A stretch of 64,000 nucleotides of DNA, taken from contig NZ_JFCA01000001.1 in the NCBI RefSeq assembly GCF_000612585.1, positions 124,001 through 188,000 of the forward strand, read 5' to 3'. The position numbers and the translations under genes were made by a program. This DNA is from Pseudomonas sp. CHM02. Its GTDB lineage: Bacteria; Pseudomonadota; Gammaproteobacteria; Pseudomonadales; Pseudomonadaceae. The notes beneath the pieces are model-generated. The model had not been told where the DNA came from. It made no database searches and was given only the letters and a program-made list of their open reading frames with translations. Of the stretch, positions 52,005 to 61,342 are shown piece by piece. How positions within the stretch are numbered: position 1 is the first letter of the stretch; each line of letters starts with the position of its first letter.

Positions 52005-54401
52005 ATGCCGTTGCAAGCCGTTCGCCCGAAAATCCTAGGCTTTATCAGTGAGCAGGCGTCGGCTTGGCTGGTGGCATTGGTGGTGTTATTGGCAGGGTTT
52101 GCCTTGACGGCGATTGTCGCCTGGGCGGCATCCGACCTCTATCAGCAACAGGTACGCCAACGCTTTCAGTTGCTGGTCAATGAGCGCTACACCCGTCTGC
52201 AGGAACGCTTCGAAGACCAGGAGCAACGGCTGAACAGCCTGCGGCGTTTCTTCGTCAATTCCGATGGTGTATCCCGTGAAGAGTTCGACGGTTTTGCCGA
52301 GCCCTTGTTGCTGCGCGCCCGCGCTTATTCCTGGGCGCCCCGGGTGTACCGCGAGCAGCGCAGCCAGTTCGAACAGGAGGTATCTGCCCAGCGCGGCATG
52401 CCTTTCGTTATCCGTGAACTGAATTCGACCGGTGAACTGGCGCCTGCGCCCGAACGCGATGAATACGTGCCGGTGTTGTACAGCCAGACCCAAAGCCTGC
52501 TGGGGGCGCCGCTTGGCTTTGATCTGTTGGCCCAGCCGCTGCGGCGTTCGACCCTTGAGCGCGCGCAGAAGACCGGCAGGCTGGCGGTCTCCCAGCCGAT
52601 GCAATTGGTAGGCGTAGAACCGGCCTATGCCACCGGGGTTTTACTGGTCGCGCCAGTGAGCCACCTGCCTACGTCCGGGCAATCCCAGAACGAGCCCTAC
52701 GGCTATGTGATGGCGGTGATCAGCATGCGCCAACTGGTGGCCGACGGATTGCCCAAGTCGGATCGGGATAACCTGGTGATGCAGATCGTCGACACCTCCG
52801 ACCTGCAGCAACGCGTGCTCTACGAGTCCAACAATGGGGTCGGCGACAGTGACCTTGCCGGCGCGCGTCGCCTCACGTTGGGCGACCATGTGTACGCCCT
52901 GAAACTGCGCCCGAGCCAGGTGTTCGACCAGGCCAATCACTCTTCGCTGTCCACGGTGCTGACCATGGGCGGCTTGCTCAGCCTGCTGCTCAGTGCCTTG
53001 CTTTATGTGCTGGTGAGCCAGCGCCAGCGCGCGCTGAAACTGGTAGAGCAACGCACCGTGCAACTGCGCCTGCGTGAGCAGGAGTTGCGCGGTGCCCATG
53101 GTCAATTGCGCAGCGTGCTCAATGCGGCCACCCAGGTCGCGATCATTGCCACGGACCTGCGGGGTGTCATCAACACCTTCAATGCCGGTGCGGAACAGAT
53201 GCTGGGGTTCAAGGCCGAACATGTGGTGGGCACGCACACCCTGGAAAGCCTGCACTTGGCGGCGGAACTCGAAGCGCGGTCCGCCAGCCTCAGCGTGTCC
53301 GTGGGCAAGCGCATTCCCGCAAGCCAGGCGATGCTGGTGGAAAGCCCGGAGAACCTGCACGAAGCCCGTGAATGGACCCTGATCCGCCAGGACGGCAGCC
53401 CGTTGACCGTGAACATGCTGGCCACGGTGTTGCTGGACGACCATGGTTTGTGGATCGGCCACCTGGCGATTTACCTGGACGTCACCGAACAAAAGCGCGC
53501 CTACGAAGCCTTGGCTGTCCGGGACCGCCTGCTCAAGAAACTCAGTGCCCATGTGCCCGGCGGAATCTTCCAGTTTACCCTGGAGCCCCACGACAACTGG
53601 AAATTCATCTACGCCAGCGACGGCATGCGCGATATCTATGAGATCGAGCCCGGCGTGCTGCAGCAGGATGCGAAGAAAGTCTTCGAGCGTATCCATCCGC
53701 TGGATGCCGAGCGAGTGCGTGCCTCCATCCGCCTGTCGGCGTTGCAGTTGAGCCATTGGCGTGAGGAGTACCGGGTGCTGTTGCCGCAGCGGGGCCTGCG
53801 CTGGATTCGTGGCGAGGCGACCCCGGAAGAGTTACCCGCAGGCGGTACGCTGTGGCATGGCTATGTGTCGGATATTTCCGATCTCAAGCGCGTGGAAGAA
53901 GAGCTGCGCGCGCTGTCCATCACCGACTCCCTGACCGGCATCCACAACCGTCGCTATTTCCAGGATCGTCTCAAGGCCGAGATGGTGCGGCTCAATCGCA
54001 CCTCGGGGGCACTGTCGGTGATCATGCTCGATATCGATCACTTCAAGCGCATCAACGACCAGCATGGGCATGCCGTGGGGGATGGGGTATTGCAGGAACT
54101 GTGCAAGCGCATCAGCCAGCGCCTGCGCCGCACCGATGTGTTCTGCCGGCTGGGCGGCGAGGAATTCATGGTGCTGTGCCCCCACACGGATGGTGATCAG
54201 GCCTACAGCCTGGCGGTGGAGTTGTGGGCGTCGCTGCGCAGTGTGCCGATGGAGCCGGTGGGCATCGTCACCGCCAGTTTTGGTGTAGCCAGCTGGCGGG
54301 TGGATGAAGGCATCGACGGGCTGCTGCTGCGCGCCGACTCGGCGGTGTACGTGGCCAAGCAGGGCGGCCGCGACCGGGTCGAAGCGCCCCCGGTTTGCTG
54401 A
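52005..54401 (+). CDS. Diguanylate cyclase with CHASE and PAS sensor domains
   Basis: 798 aa membrane-bound c-di-GMP synthase. First helix about residues 15-45, extracytoplasmic CHASE domain (about 60-300, SFEQ-type pattern in YSWAPRVYREQRSQFEQEVS), second helix about 325-345, PAS 1 (about 370-500, ATQVAIIATDLRGVINTFNA), PAS 2 (about 510-630), then GGDEF (about 635-795) with the active GGEEF sequence. An RRTD just before it (RxxD, five residues ahead) is an intact inhibitory I-site. No EAL domain. ATG 52005 preferred over GTG 51996. Monocistronic. Confidence 0.94.
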   Translation: MPLQAVRPKILGFISEQASAWLVALVVLLAGFALTAIVAWAASDLYQQQVRQRFQLLVNERYTRLQERFEDQEQRLNSLRRFFVNSDGVSREEFDGFAEPLLLRARAYSWAPRVYREQRSQFEQEVSAQRGMPFVIRELNSTGELAPAPERDEYVPVLYSQTQSLLGAPLGFDLLAQPLRRSTLERAQKTGRLAVSQPMQLVGVEPAYATGVLLVAPVSHLPTSGQSQNEPYGYVMAVISMRQLVADGLPKSDRDNLVMQIVDTSDLQQRVLYESNNGVGDSDLAGARRLTLGDHVYALKLRPSQVFDQANHSSLSTVLTMGGLLSLLLSALLYVLVSQRQRALKLVEQRTVQLRLREQELRGAHGQLRSVLNAATQVAIIATDLRGVINTFNAGAEQMLGFKAEHVVGTHTLESLHLAAELEARSASLSVSVGKRIPASQAMLVESPENLHEAREWTLIRQDGSPLTVNMLATVLLDDHGLWIGHLAIYLDVTEQKRAYEALAVRDRLLKKLSAHVPGGIFQFTLEPHDNWKFIYASDGMRDIYEIEPGVLQQDAKKVFERIHPLDAERVRASIRLSALQLSHWREEYRVLLPQRGLRWIRGEATPEELPAGGTLWHGYVSDISDLKRVEEELRALSITDSLTGIHNRRYFQDRLKAEMVRLNRTSGALSVIMLDIDHFKRINDQHGHAVGDGVLQELCKRISQRLRRTDVFCRLGGEEFMVLCPHTDGDQAYSLAVELWASLRSVPMEPVGIVTASFGVASWRVDEGIDGLLLRADSAVYVAKQGGRDRVEAPPVC

Positions 54402-54427
54402 CTTGGCTTGTTGTTTGATGCTCGGGC

Positions 54428-54557
54428 GTGGTGAGCGGGCTTGCCCGCGCTGGGCTGCGAAGCAGCCCCCTGGCAGGCGCTGAGAAATGCCTGATTCACC
54501 GTGGTGTTCTTAGTGGGGCCGCTTCGCGCCCTAGCGCGGGACAAGCCCGCTCACCAC
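54428..54557. repeat. REPIN, GTGGTGAGCGGGCTTGCCC class, with long spacer
   Basis: Outer arms GTGGTGAGCGGGCTTG and CAAGCCCGCTCACCAC at 54428 and 54557; inner arms also pair partly (GGGCTGCGAAGC with GCTTCGCGCCC). Between the cyclase and the convergent dacB. Confidence 0.88.
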
Positions 54558-54570
54558 AGTAGCCAGCTCT

Positions 54571-54612
54571 GTTTTAGAGGACCGGTGCGGCGTTTTAGAG
54601 GACCGGTGCGGC
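54571..54612. repeat. Tandem 21-base duplication at the 3' end of dacB
   Basis: A 21-base unit beginning GTTTTAGAGGACCGG occurs twice without a gap (54571-54591, 54592-54612). The second copy contains the dacB stop and last codons; the first lies just beyond it. Confidence 0.9.
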
Positions 54613-56055
54613 CGCCACCACCTTCGGCTGGCGGTACAGGTCGAGCAGCACTTGGTCCAGCACCGACGAAGCCCCCCAGGGTTTCGGATCGTTGAGGATC
54701 GCTACCACGGCCCAAGTGTTGCCGTTGTTGTCGCGGCTGAACCCGGCGATGGCACGCACGGTGTTCAAGGTGCCGGTCTTGACGTGGGCTTCGCCGCGCA
54801 TGGCGGTGGTCTTCAGGCGTTTGCGCATGGTGCCGTCAGTGCCGGCAATCGGCATCGAGCTGATGTACTCGGCGGCGTAAGGGCTTTTCCACGCGGCTTG
54901 CAGCATGGCCGCCATCTCGCGAGCGCTGACCCGTTCGGCACGGGACAGGCCGGAGCCGTTCTCCATCACCAGGTGCGGTGCGGTGATGCCTTTCTTCGCC
55001 AGCCACTGGCGCACCACACGTTGCGCGGCCTTGGCATCGTCGCCATCGGCATCGTTGCGGAACTGCGCACCCAGGCTCAGGAACAGCTGCTGGGCCATGG
55101 TGTTGTTACTGTATTTGTTGATGTCGCGAATGATCTCCGCGAGGTCCGGCGAGAACGCCCGGGCCAGCACCTTGGCATCCTTGGGCACGGGGGCCTGGAT
55201 GTCACGGCCCTGGATGGTACCGCCCAGTTCCTGCCAGATCGCCCGCACGGCACCGGCGGTGTAGGTGGCGTGATCCAGCAACGACAGGTAAGTCTGCGAG
55301 CTGCAGCCATCGGCCAACTGGCCGCTGACCGTTACTGTCACGCTGCCATCGGCGGCGGTGACCGGGTTGTAGCGCACGTCGCCGGTGCACTGCTTGGCGT
55401 TGGAGACCTTGACCTGATTGTCGATGCGGATGCTCGCAATCGGCGGCTCGACCGATACCAGCACCCGGCCGGAGTCATTGCGGGTCACGAAGCGCAGGGC
55501 CTTGAGGTTGACCAGCAGCGCGTCCGGCTTGACCAGGAACGGCTTGTTCTCGTCGTTGCCATCGTCGTTGAATTCCGGCAACAGCGGCTGGTTGAAGAAG
55601 CTGCGATCCAGCACCAGGTCACCGGTGACTTGCTGCACACCGTTGGCGCGCAGGTCGCGCATCAGCAGCCAGAGTTTTTCCATGTTCAGCTTGGGGTCGC
55701 CGCCGCCCTTGAGGTACAGGTTGCCGTGCAACACGCCACCGCTGAGGGTGCCGTCGGTGTAGAACTCGGTTTTCCACTGGTGGTTGGGGCCGAGCATTTC
55801 CAGGGCCGCGTAGGTGGTGACCAGCTTCATGGTCGAGGCCGGGTTCACCGACACGTCGGCATTGAATACGGTAGGCGTGCCGGGGCCGTTCAGGGGAATC
55901 ATCACCAGGGACAGCGCAGTGTTTTGCAGCTTGGCTTTGGCGAGTGCCTGCTGAACATTGGGCGGCAGGGTGTTGTTGACGGGGGCAGCGGAGGTGGAAA
56001 AGGCCAGCGGAAGGAGAAGACCGGCGAGCAAGACGGAACGCAAAGATTTGATCAT
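54595..56055 (-). CDS. dacB: D-alanyl-D-alanine carboxypeptidase/endopeptidase (PBP4)
   Basis: Periplasmic class C low-mass PBP that trims and cleaves peptidoglycan cross-links. 486 aa from ATG 56055 (MIKSLRSVLLAGLLLPLAFS) with a signal peptide ending STSAA. All three penicillin-binding motifs are present: SxxK in NPASTMKLVTTY, SxN in KYSNNTMAQQ, and KTG in HVKTGTLNTV. The long insert between SxxK and SxN is typical of DacB. A 21-base tandem repeat covers its last codons. Confidence 0.95.
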   Translation of the reverse strand: MIKSLRSVLLAGLLLPLAFSTSAAPVNNTLPPNVQQALAKAKLQNTALSLVMIPLNGPGTPTVFNADVSVNPASTMKLVTTYAALEMLGPNHQWKTEFYTDGTLSGGVLHGNLYLKGGGDPKLNMEKLWLLMRDLRANGVQQVTGDLVLDRSFFNQPLLPEFNDDGNDENKPFLVKPDALLVNLKALRFVTRNDSGRVLVSVEPPIASIRIDNQVKVSNAKQCTGDVRYNPVTAADGSVTVTVSGQLADGCSSQTYLSLLDHATYTAGAVRAIWQELGGTIQGRDIQAPVPKDAKVLARAFSPDLAEIIRDINKYSNNTMAQQLFLSLGAQFRNDADGDDAKAAQRVVRQWLAKKGITAPHLVMENGSGLSRAERVSAREMAAMLQAAWKSPYAAEYISSMPIAGTDGTMRKRLKTTAMRGEAHVKTGTLNTVRAIAGFSRDNNGNTWAVVAILNDPKPWGASSVLDQVLLDLYRQPKVVAAAPVL

Positions 56056-56293
56056 AAGAAGTAAAACCCTACTGCTGAGGAGGGTGAAAAAGGCGAGGGG
56101 TAAATAAGAAAAATCCCTCAATGGTCATGAAAGTGTCGGCATTATGCCCCAAGGTGGATCCACTTGTAGCTGAACGATAGCTGGTAATCAGCGTTTTTTT
56201 TACCGGCAAAGTGCCGCCTGTCCCAGAGAGTCGGGCAATCGCCGCCTTAAACTGCTAAAGTGCCGCCCGTTATTACTTATGAGGATTGTTCCA

Positions 56294-56638
56294 ATGGCGA
56301 CTAACCGTTCCCAGCGTCTGCGCAAAAAACTGTGCGTTGATGAATTTCAAGAGCTGGGTTTCGAACTGAACCTGGACTTCAACGAAGGCCTGAGTGAAGA
56401 AGCTATCGATGCTTTCCTCGAAGCATTCATCAAAGAAGCCATGGAAGCCAACGGTCTGGGCTATGTCGGCGGCGACGACTACGGTCTGGTTTGCCTGCAG
56501 AAGCGTGGCTCGGTGTCCGAAGAGCAGCGCGCTGCTGTCGAAGCCTGGCTGAAAACCCGTTCCGAGCTGACCAAGGCTGAAGTGAGCCCGCTGCTGGACG
56601 TGTGGTATCCGGAAAAGCCGATCAACGCGGCCAAGTGA
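56294..56638 (+). CDS. YggL-family (DUF469) 50S-ribosome-associated protein
   Basis: 114 aa from ATG 56294 (MATNRSQRLRKKLCVDEFQE). The YggL family has the basic LRKKL start and the acidic middle (FNEGLSEEAIDAFLEAFIKE). The E. coli protein binds the large ribosomal subunit. Strongly expressed look (regular codons) and a strong terminator after it. Confidence 0.85.
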   Translation: MATNRSQRLRKKLCVDEFQELGFELNLDFNEGLSEEAIDAFLEAFIKEAMEANGLGYVGGDDYGLVCLQKRGSVSEEQRAAVEAWLKTRSELTKAEVSPLLDVWYPEKPINAAK

Positions 56639-56647
56639 TACCAAAGA

Positions 56648-56677
56648 AACGGCGACCCTAGGGGCGCCGTTTTTTTA
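56648..56677. terminator. Rho-independent terminator after yggL
   Basis: AACGGCG/CGCCGTT with inner CCC/GGG, followed by a 7-T run on the plus strand. The T-run overlaps the stop codon of the convergent benE-like gene. Confidence 0.88.
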
Positions 56678-57865
56678 TGCCTTGCGCCCGTTCAGAATCA
56701 GCAGCGTCAACACCCCCGCCACAATTCCCCAGAACGCCGACCCGATGGAGAACAGCGTCAAGCCAGACGCCGTGACCATAAAGGTGATCAGCGCCGCTTC
56801 ACGTTCCTTCGGTTCATTCATGGCGATGCTCAGACCATTGATGATCGAGCCAAACAACGCCAGGGCCGCGATCGACAGCACCAGTTCCTTGGGCAGCGCT
56901 GCAAACAAAGCGGCCAAGGTCGCGCCAAACACCCCGGCAATCCCGTAGAACACTCCGCACCACACTGCAGCGGTGTAGCGTTTGTTACGGTCTTCGTGGG
57001 CGTGAGGTCCGGTGCAGATCGCCGCGCTGATCGCTGCCAGGTTGATGCCGTGAGAGCCGAAGGGCGACAGCACCAGTGACGCCAGGCCGGTCGCCGTGAT
57101 CAGCGGCGAGGCGGGCACGTTGTAGCCGTCGGCCCGCAGCACGGCGACACCGGGCATGTTCTGCGACGTCATCGCCACCACAAACAGTGGGATGCCGATG
57201 CTGATGGTCGCCGCCAACGAGAAGTGCGGCGTGGTCCATACGGGCGTCGCCACTTCGAGGTGAAAACCGCTGAAGTCCAGCAGCCCCATCAGCCCCGACA
57301 GTACGGTGCCGATCACCAGCGCGGCGAGCACCGCATACCGCGGCGACAGGCGCTTGATCACCAGGTAAGTGAAAAACATCCCCAGTACCAGCCCGGTGCG
57401 GTGCTGCGCGGCGACGAAGATCTCGCTGCCGATCTTGAACAGAATCCCTGCCAGCAAAGCGGCCGCCAGCGAGGCGGGGATGCGCTTGACCAGTTTTTCA
57501 AAGCTGCCGGTCAAGCCGCAAATCGTCACCAGCACGGCGCAGGTGATGTAGGCACCGATGGCCTCGCCATAACTCACACCGCCCAGGCTGGTGATCAGCA
57601 GGGCCGCGCCGGGTGTCGACCAGGCAATGGTGATGGGCGTGCGATAGCGCAGTGACAGGCCGATGCTGCACACCGCCATGCCGATGGAAATCGCCCAGAT
57701 CCATGAAGAAATCTGCGCCGTGGTCAAACCGGCGGCTTGCCCAGCCTGAAACATCAGGACCAGAGAGCTGGTGTAGCCGGTCATCATGGCGATGAAGCCG
57801 GCGACAACGGCCGACGCAGACGTGTCGGCCAGTGGGCGCATTGGCGCTTGGGTGGCGTCGTTCAT
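56675..57865 (-). CDS. BenE-family (benzoate/H+ symporter-like) transporter
   Basis: 396 aa inner-membrane protein with about 12 helices, BenE family (a branch of the nucleobase/APC-like fold). Seen: MTGYTSSLVLMFQAGQAAGL, TPITIAWSTPGAALLITSLG, GIPLFVVAMTSQNMPGVAVL and SPFGSHGINLAAISAAICTG. ATG 57865 with AAGGA upstream. No benzoate-degradation genes are nearby; it is divergent from a GntR gene that neighbours purine catabolism, so the substrate may not be benzoate. Confidence 0.88.
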   Translation of the reverse strand: MNDATQAPMRPLADTSASAVVAGFIAMMTGYTSSLVLMFQAGQAAGLTTAQISSWIWAISIGMAVCSIGLSLRYRTPITIAWSTPGAALLITSLGGVSYGEAIGAYITCAVLVTICGLTGSFEKLVKRIPASLAAALLAGILFKIGSEIFVAAQHRTGLVLGMFFTYLVIKRLSPRYAVLAALVIGTVLSGLMGLLDFSGFHLEVATPVWTTPHFSLAATISIGIPLFVVAMTSQNMPGVAVLRADGYNVPASPLITATGLASLVLSPFGSHGINLAAISAAICTGPHAHEDRNKRYTAAVWCGVFYGIAGVFGATLAALFAALPKELVLSIAALALFGSIINGLSIAMNEPKEREAALITFMVTASGLTLFSIGSAFWGIVAGVLTLLILNGRKA

Positions 57866-57993
57866 GGAAGGTGTTCCTTTTACCTGGGTTTTTTGCCGTT
57901 GCCGGCGCGGATTCAAGCCTAAACTCAAACGTAACGACTCATTGCAATACAGCCGACGGCGCAAACAGCCGTACAGTGTGTTGGCGCACTGGG

Positions 57994-58003
57994 TTGTGTA
58001 CAA
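57994..58003. promoter_or_regulatory. Putative GntR operator TTGTGTACAA
   Basis: Near-palindrome (one mismatch) in the divergent region between the BenE-like and GntR genes; resembles TTGTATACAA at 6495-6504. Confidence 0.35.
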
Positions 58004-58091
58004 TGTGCCCTGTTTTTAGGTGATACTTGCCAGCGACACGCTGTTGCCGTATTACCGTTAATTCGCCGCCGTTCTCCAAACCCGAGTGCCC

Positions 58092-58856
58092 ATGAACGAA
58101 CAGTTGCAACCTCTCAAGAAACAACCGCGTGCCGGCAAGGCTGGTCGCAGCGGAACCCAGGACGATATCGTCTACGCGCATATCTTCGAGGCGATCCTCG
58201 AACAACGCCTGGCACCCGGTACCAAGTTGAGTGAAGAGGCACTGGGCGAAATCTTCGGCGTGAGCCGCACTATCATTCGCCGCGCCCTGTCGCGCCTGGC
58301 CCATGAAGGTGTGGTGCTGCTGCGGCCCAATCGCGGTGCGGTGGTGGCCAGCCCGAGTGTCGAGGAAGCACGCCAGGTGTTTCTCGCTCGGCGCCTGGTG
58401 GAACGGGCGATCACTGAATTGGCGGTGCAGCACGCCACGGCCGAGCAGCTGGCCGAGCTGCGCCAGATGGTCAACGATGAACGCGACAGCTTTTCCCGTG
58501 GCGATCGCGGCGCCGGCATCCGCCTCTCCGGCGAATTCCACCTCAAGCTGGCCGAAGCGGCGAAGAACGCGCCGCTGATCAGCTTCCAGCGCAGCCTGGT
58601 GTCCCAGACCTCATTGATCATCGCCCAGTACGAAAGCGGCAACCGCTCGCACTGTTCCTACGATGAGCACACCCAGTTGATCGATGCGATCGAAGCACGG
58701 GACGCGGCCCTGGCGGTGAACTTGATGATGCATCACATGGACCATATCGACAGCAAGCTCAACCTCGATGAAGAGAGCGCGTCGGATGATTTGCATGCGG
58801 TGTTCTCGCACCTGTTGCAGACCAAGAAGCCGGGGCGCTCCTCGATCAAACTGTAA
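58092..58856 (+). CDS. GntR/FadR-family regulator, probably of purine catabolism
   Basis: 254 aa from ATG 58092 (a GTG/ATG pair; 58086 is possible). Winged HTH at about 30-95 (TKLSEEALGEIFGVSRTIIR then RALSRLAHEGVVLL) and an FCD effector domain with FLARRLVERAI, GEFHLKLAEA and YDEHTQLIDAI. It lies at the end of the xdh-guaD region, convergent with guaD and divergent from the BenE-like gene. Control of either neighbour is inferred. Confidence 0.88.
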   Translation: MNEQLQPLKKQPRAGKAGRSGTQDDIVYAHIFEAILEQRLAPGTKLSEEALGEIFGVSRTIIRRALSRLAHEGVVLLRPNRGAVVASPSVEEARQVFLARRLVERAITELAVQHATAEQLAELRQMVNDERDSFSRGDRGAGIRLSGEFHLKLAEAAKNAPLISFQRSLVSQTSLIIAQYESGNRSHCSYDEHTQLIDAIEARDAALAVNLMMHHMDHIDSKLNLDEESASDDLHAVFSHLLQTKKPGRSSIKL

Positions 58857-58882
58857 GCCTTCCTCAAATGCGCAAAGGCTTG

Positions 58883-59017
58883 TGTGGTGAGCGGGCTTGC
58901 CCCGCGCTGGGGCGCGAAGCGGCCCCAATAAAGACACCGCGTTCTATTTAGTAGAACGCGGTGTCTGGGTCTAGGGCCGCTCCGCAGCCCAGCGCGGGTG
59001 CAAGCCCGCTCACCACA
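58883..59017. repeat. REPIN with a perfect 15-base hairpin in the spacer
   Basis: Outer arms of the GTGGTGAGCGGGCTTGC class with GGGCGCGAAGCGGCCC pairing further in. Nested inside is AGACACCGCGTTCTA (58932-58946) with its exact complement at 58952-58966 and a 5-base loop. Between the GntR gene and guaD. Confidence 0.9.
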
Positions 59018-59057
59018 ACAAGCCCGTTCCCACCTTTGTTTTGTGGTGTGGCTCAGA

Positions 59058-60362
<1,305 letters not shown>

Positions 60363-60369
60363 GGTCGTC

Positions 60370-61227
60370 TCAATTCTTGGCAAAAGAAGTCAAAGCTTGG
60401 CTGCGGCGCGAAGCCACAAGCAGTTTGGCAATGGGTTCGGCGCTGGCGGTGTGCTGGCCGAAATTGGCGTTATAGGTGGCGATGATTTCGCCGGCGATGG
60501 AGATGGCGATCTCCACCGGCAATTTGCCCTTCACCTCGGTGAGGCCCATGGGGCAGCGCATGCGTTGCAACTGTGCGGTGTCGAAGCCGCGATCACGCAG
60601 GCGGTGTTCGAATTTGACGCGTTTGGTCTTCGAGCCGATCAGGCCGAAGTAGGCGAAGTCATTGCGTTTGAGCAGGGCAGCAGTCAGTTCCAGATCCAGC
60701 GCGTGATTGTGGGTCATGACGATGCAGTAGCTGCCCACCGGCAAGTCGGCAATTTCGTCGACCGGCTCTTCGCTGACGATTTTACGCACGCCTTCGGGGA
60801 TATGTTCCGGAAACTCCTGGTCACGGGAATCGATCCAGCGCACCCGACACGGCAGGCTCGCCAGCAACGGCACCAGTGCGCGGCCGACATGGCCGGCGCC
60901 AAACACCGCGATCTGCGCCTGCACCTGGCCCATGGGCTCGAACAGCAGCACGGTCACGCCACCGCAGCACTGGCCCAGGCTTGCGCCCAGGCTGAAGCGC
61001 TCCAGATGGGTGTTCTGCTGGCCACGCACAAGCATGTCGCGGGCGATCTGCATCGCCTTGTATTCCAGGTGCCCGCCACCGATGGTGTCGAAGGTCTGGG
61101 CGGCACTGATCACCATCTTCGAGCCGGCATTGCGCGGCGTGGAGCCGAGCTCTTCGATGATGGTCACCAGCACGCAGGGTTCGCCTTGGTTCTGCAGGTC
61201 GGCGAGGGCGCTGATCCAGTTGTTCAT
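60370..61227 (-). CDS. xdhC: Xanthine dehydrogenase accessory protein XdhC
   Basis: 285 aa from ATG 61227 (MNNWISALADLQNQGEPCVL). XdhC binds the molybdenum cofactor, helps sulfurate it and inserts it into XdhB. N-terminal XdhC/CoxI domain with TIGGGHLEYKAM and ASLGQCCGGV (cofactor cysteines); C-terminal Rossmann domain with IAVFGAGHVGRALVPLLASL. The frame open further upstream crosses a REPIN and is not coding. Confidence 0.94.
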   Translation of the reverse strand: MNNWISALADLQNQGEPCVLVTIIEELGSTPRNAGSKMVISAAQTFDTIGGGHLEYKAMQIARDMLVRGQQNTHLERFSLGASLGQCCGGVTVLLFEPMGQVQAQIAVFGAGHVGRALVPLLASLPCRVRWIDSRDQEFPEHIPEGVRKIVSEEPVDEIADLPVGSYCIVMTHNHALDLELTAALLKRNDFAYFGLIGSKTKRVKFEHRLRDRGFDTAQLQRMRCPMGLTEVKGKLPVEIAISIAGEIIATYNANFGQHTASAEPIAKLLVASRRSQALTSFAKN

Positions 61228-61260
61228 GTCTACCTCAACATCTCTGTTGTCAGTCAGGCC

Positions 61261-61331
61261 GCTATCGCGGGCAAGCCCGCTCCCACAGGGAAGTGCATTC
61301 CAGATGTGGAAGCGGGCTTGCCCGCGAAGGC
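61261..61331. repeat. REPIN between xdhB and xdhC
   Basis: GCGGGCAAGCCCGCTCCCAC and an imperfect complement GTGGAAGCGGGCTTGCCCGC, about 18-base spacer. Lies inside the xdh operon. Confidence 0.82.
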
Positions 61332-61342
61332 AGCGCCTCGGT

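Noticed and set aside
56675..57865. Firm assignment as benzoate transporter BenE
   Set aside because: Family membership is clear but no ben or cat genes are nearby, so the substrate is left open.
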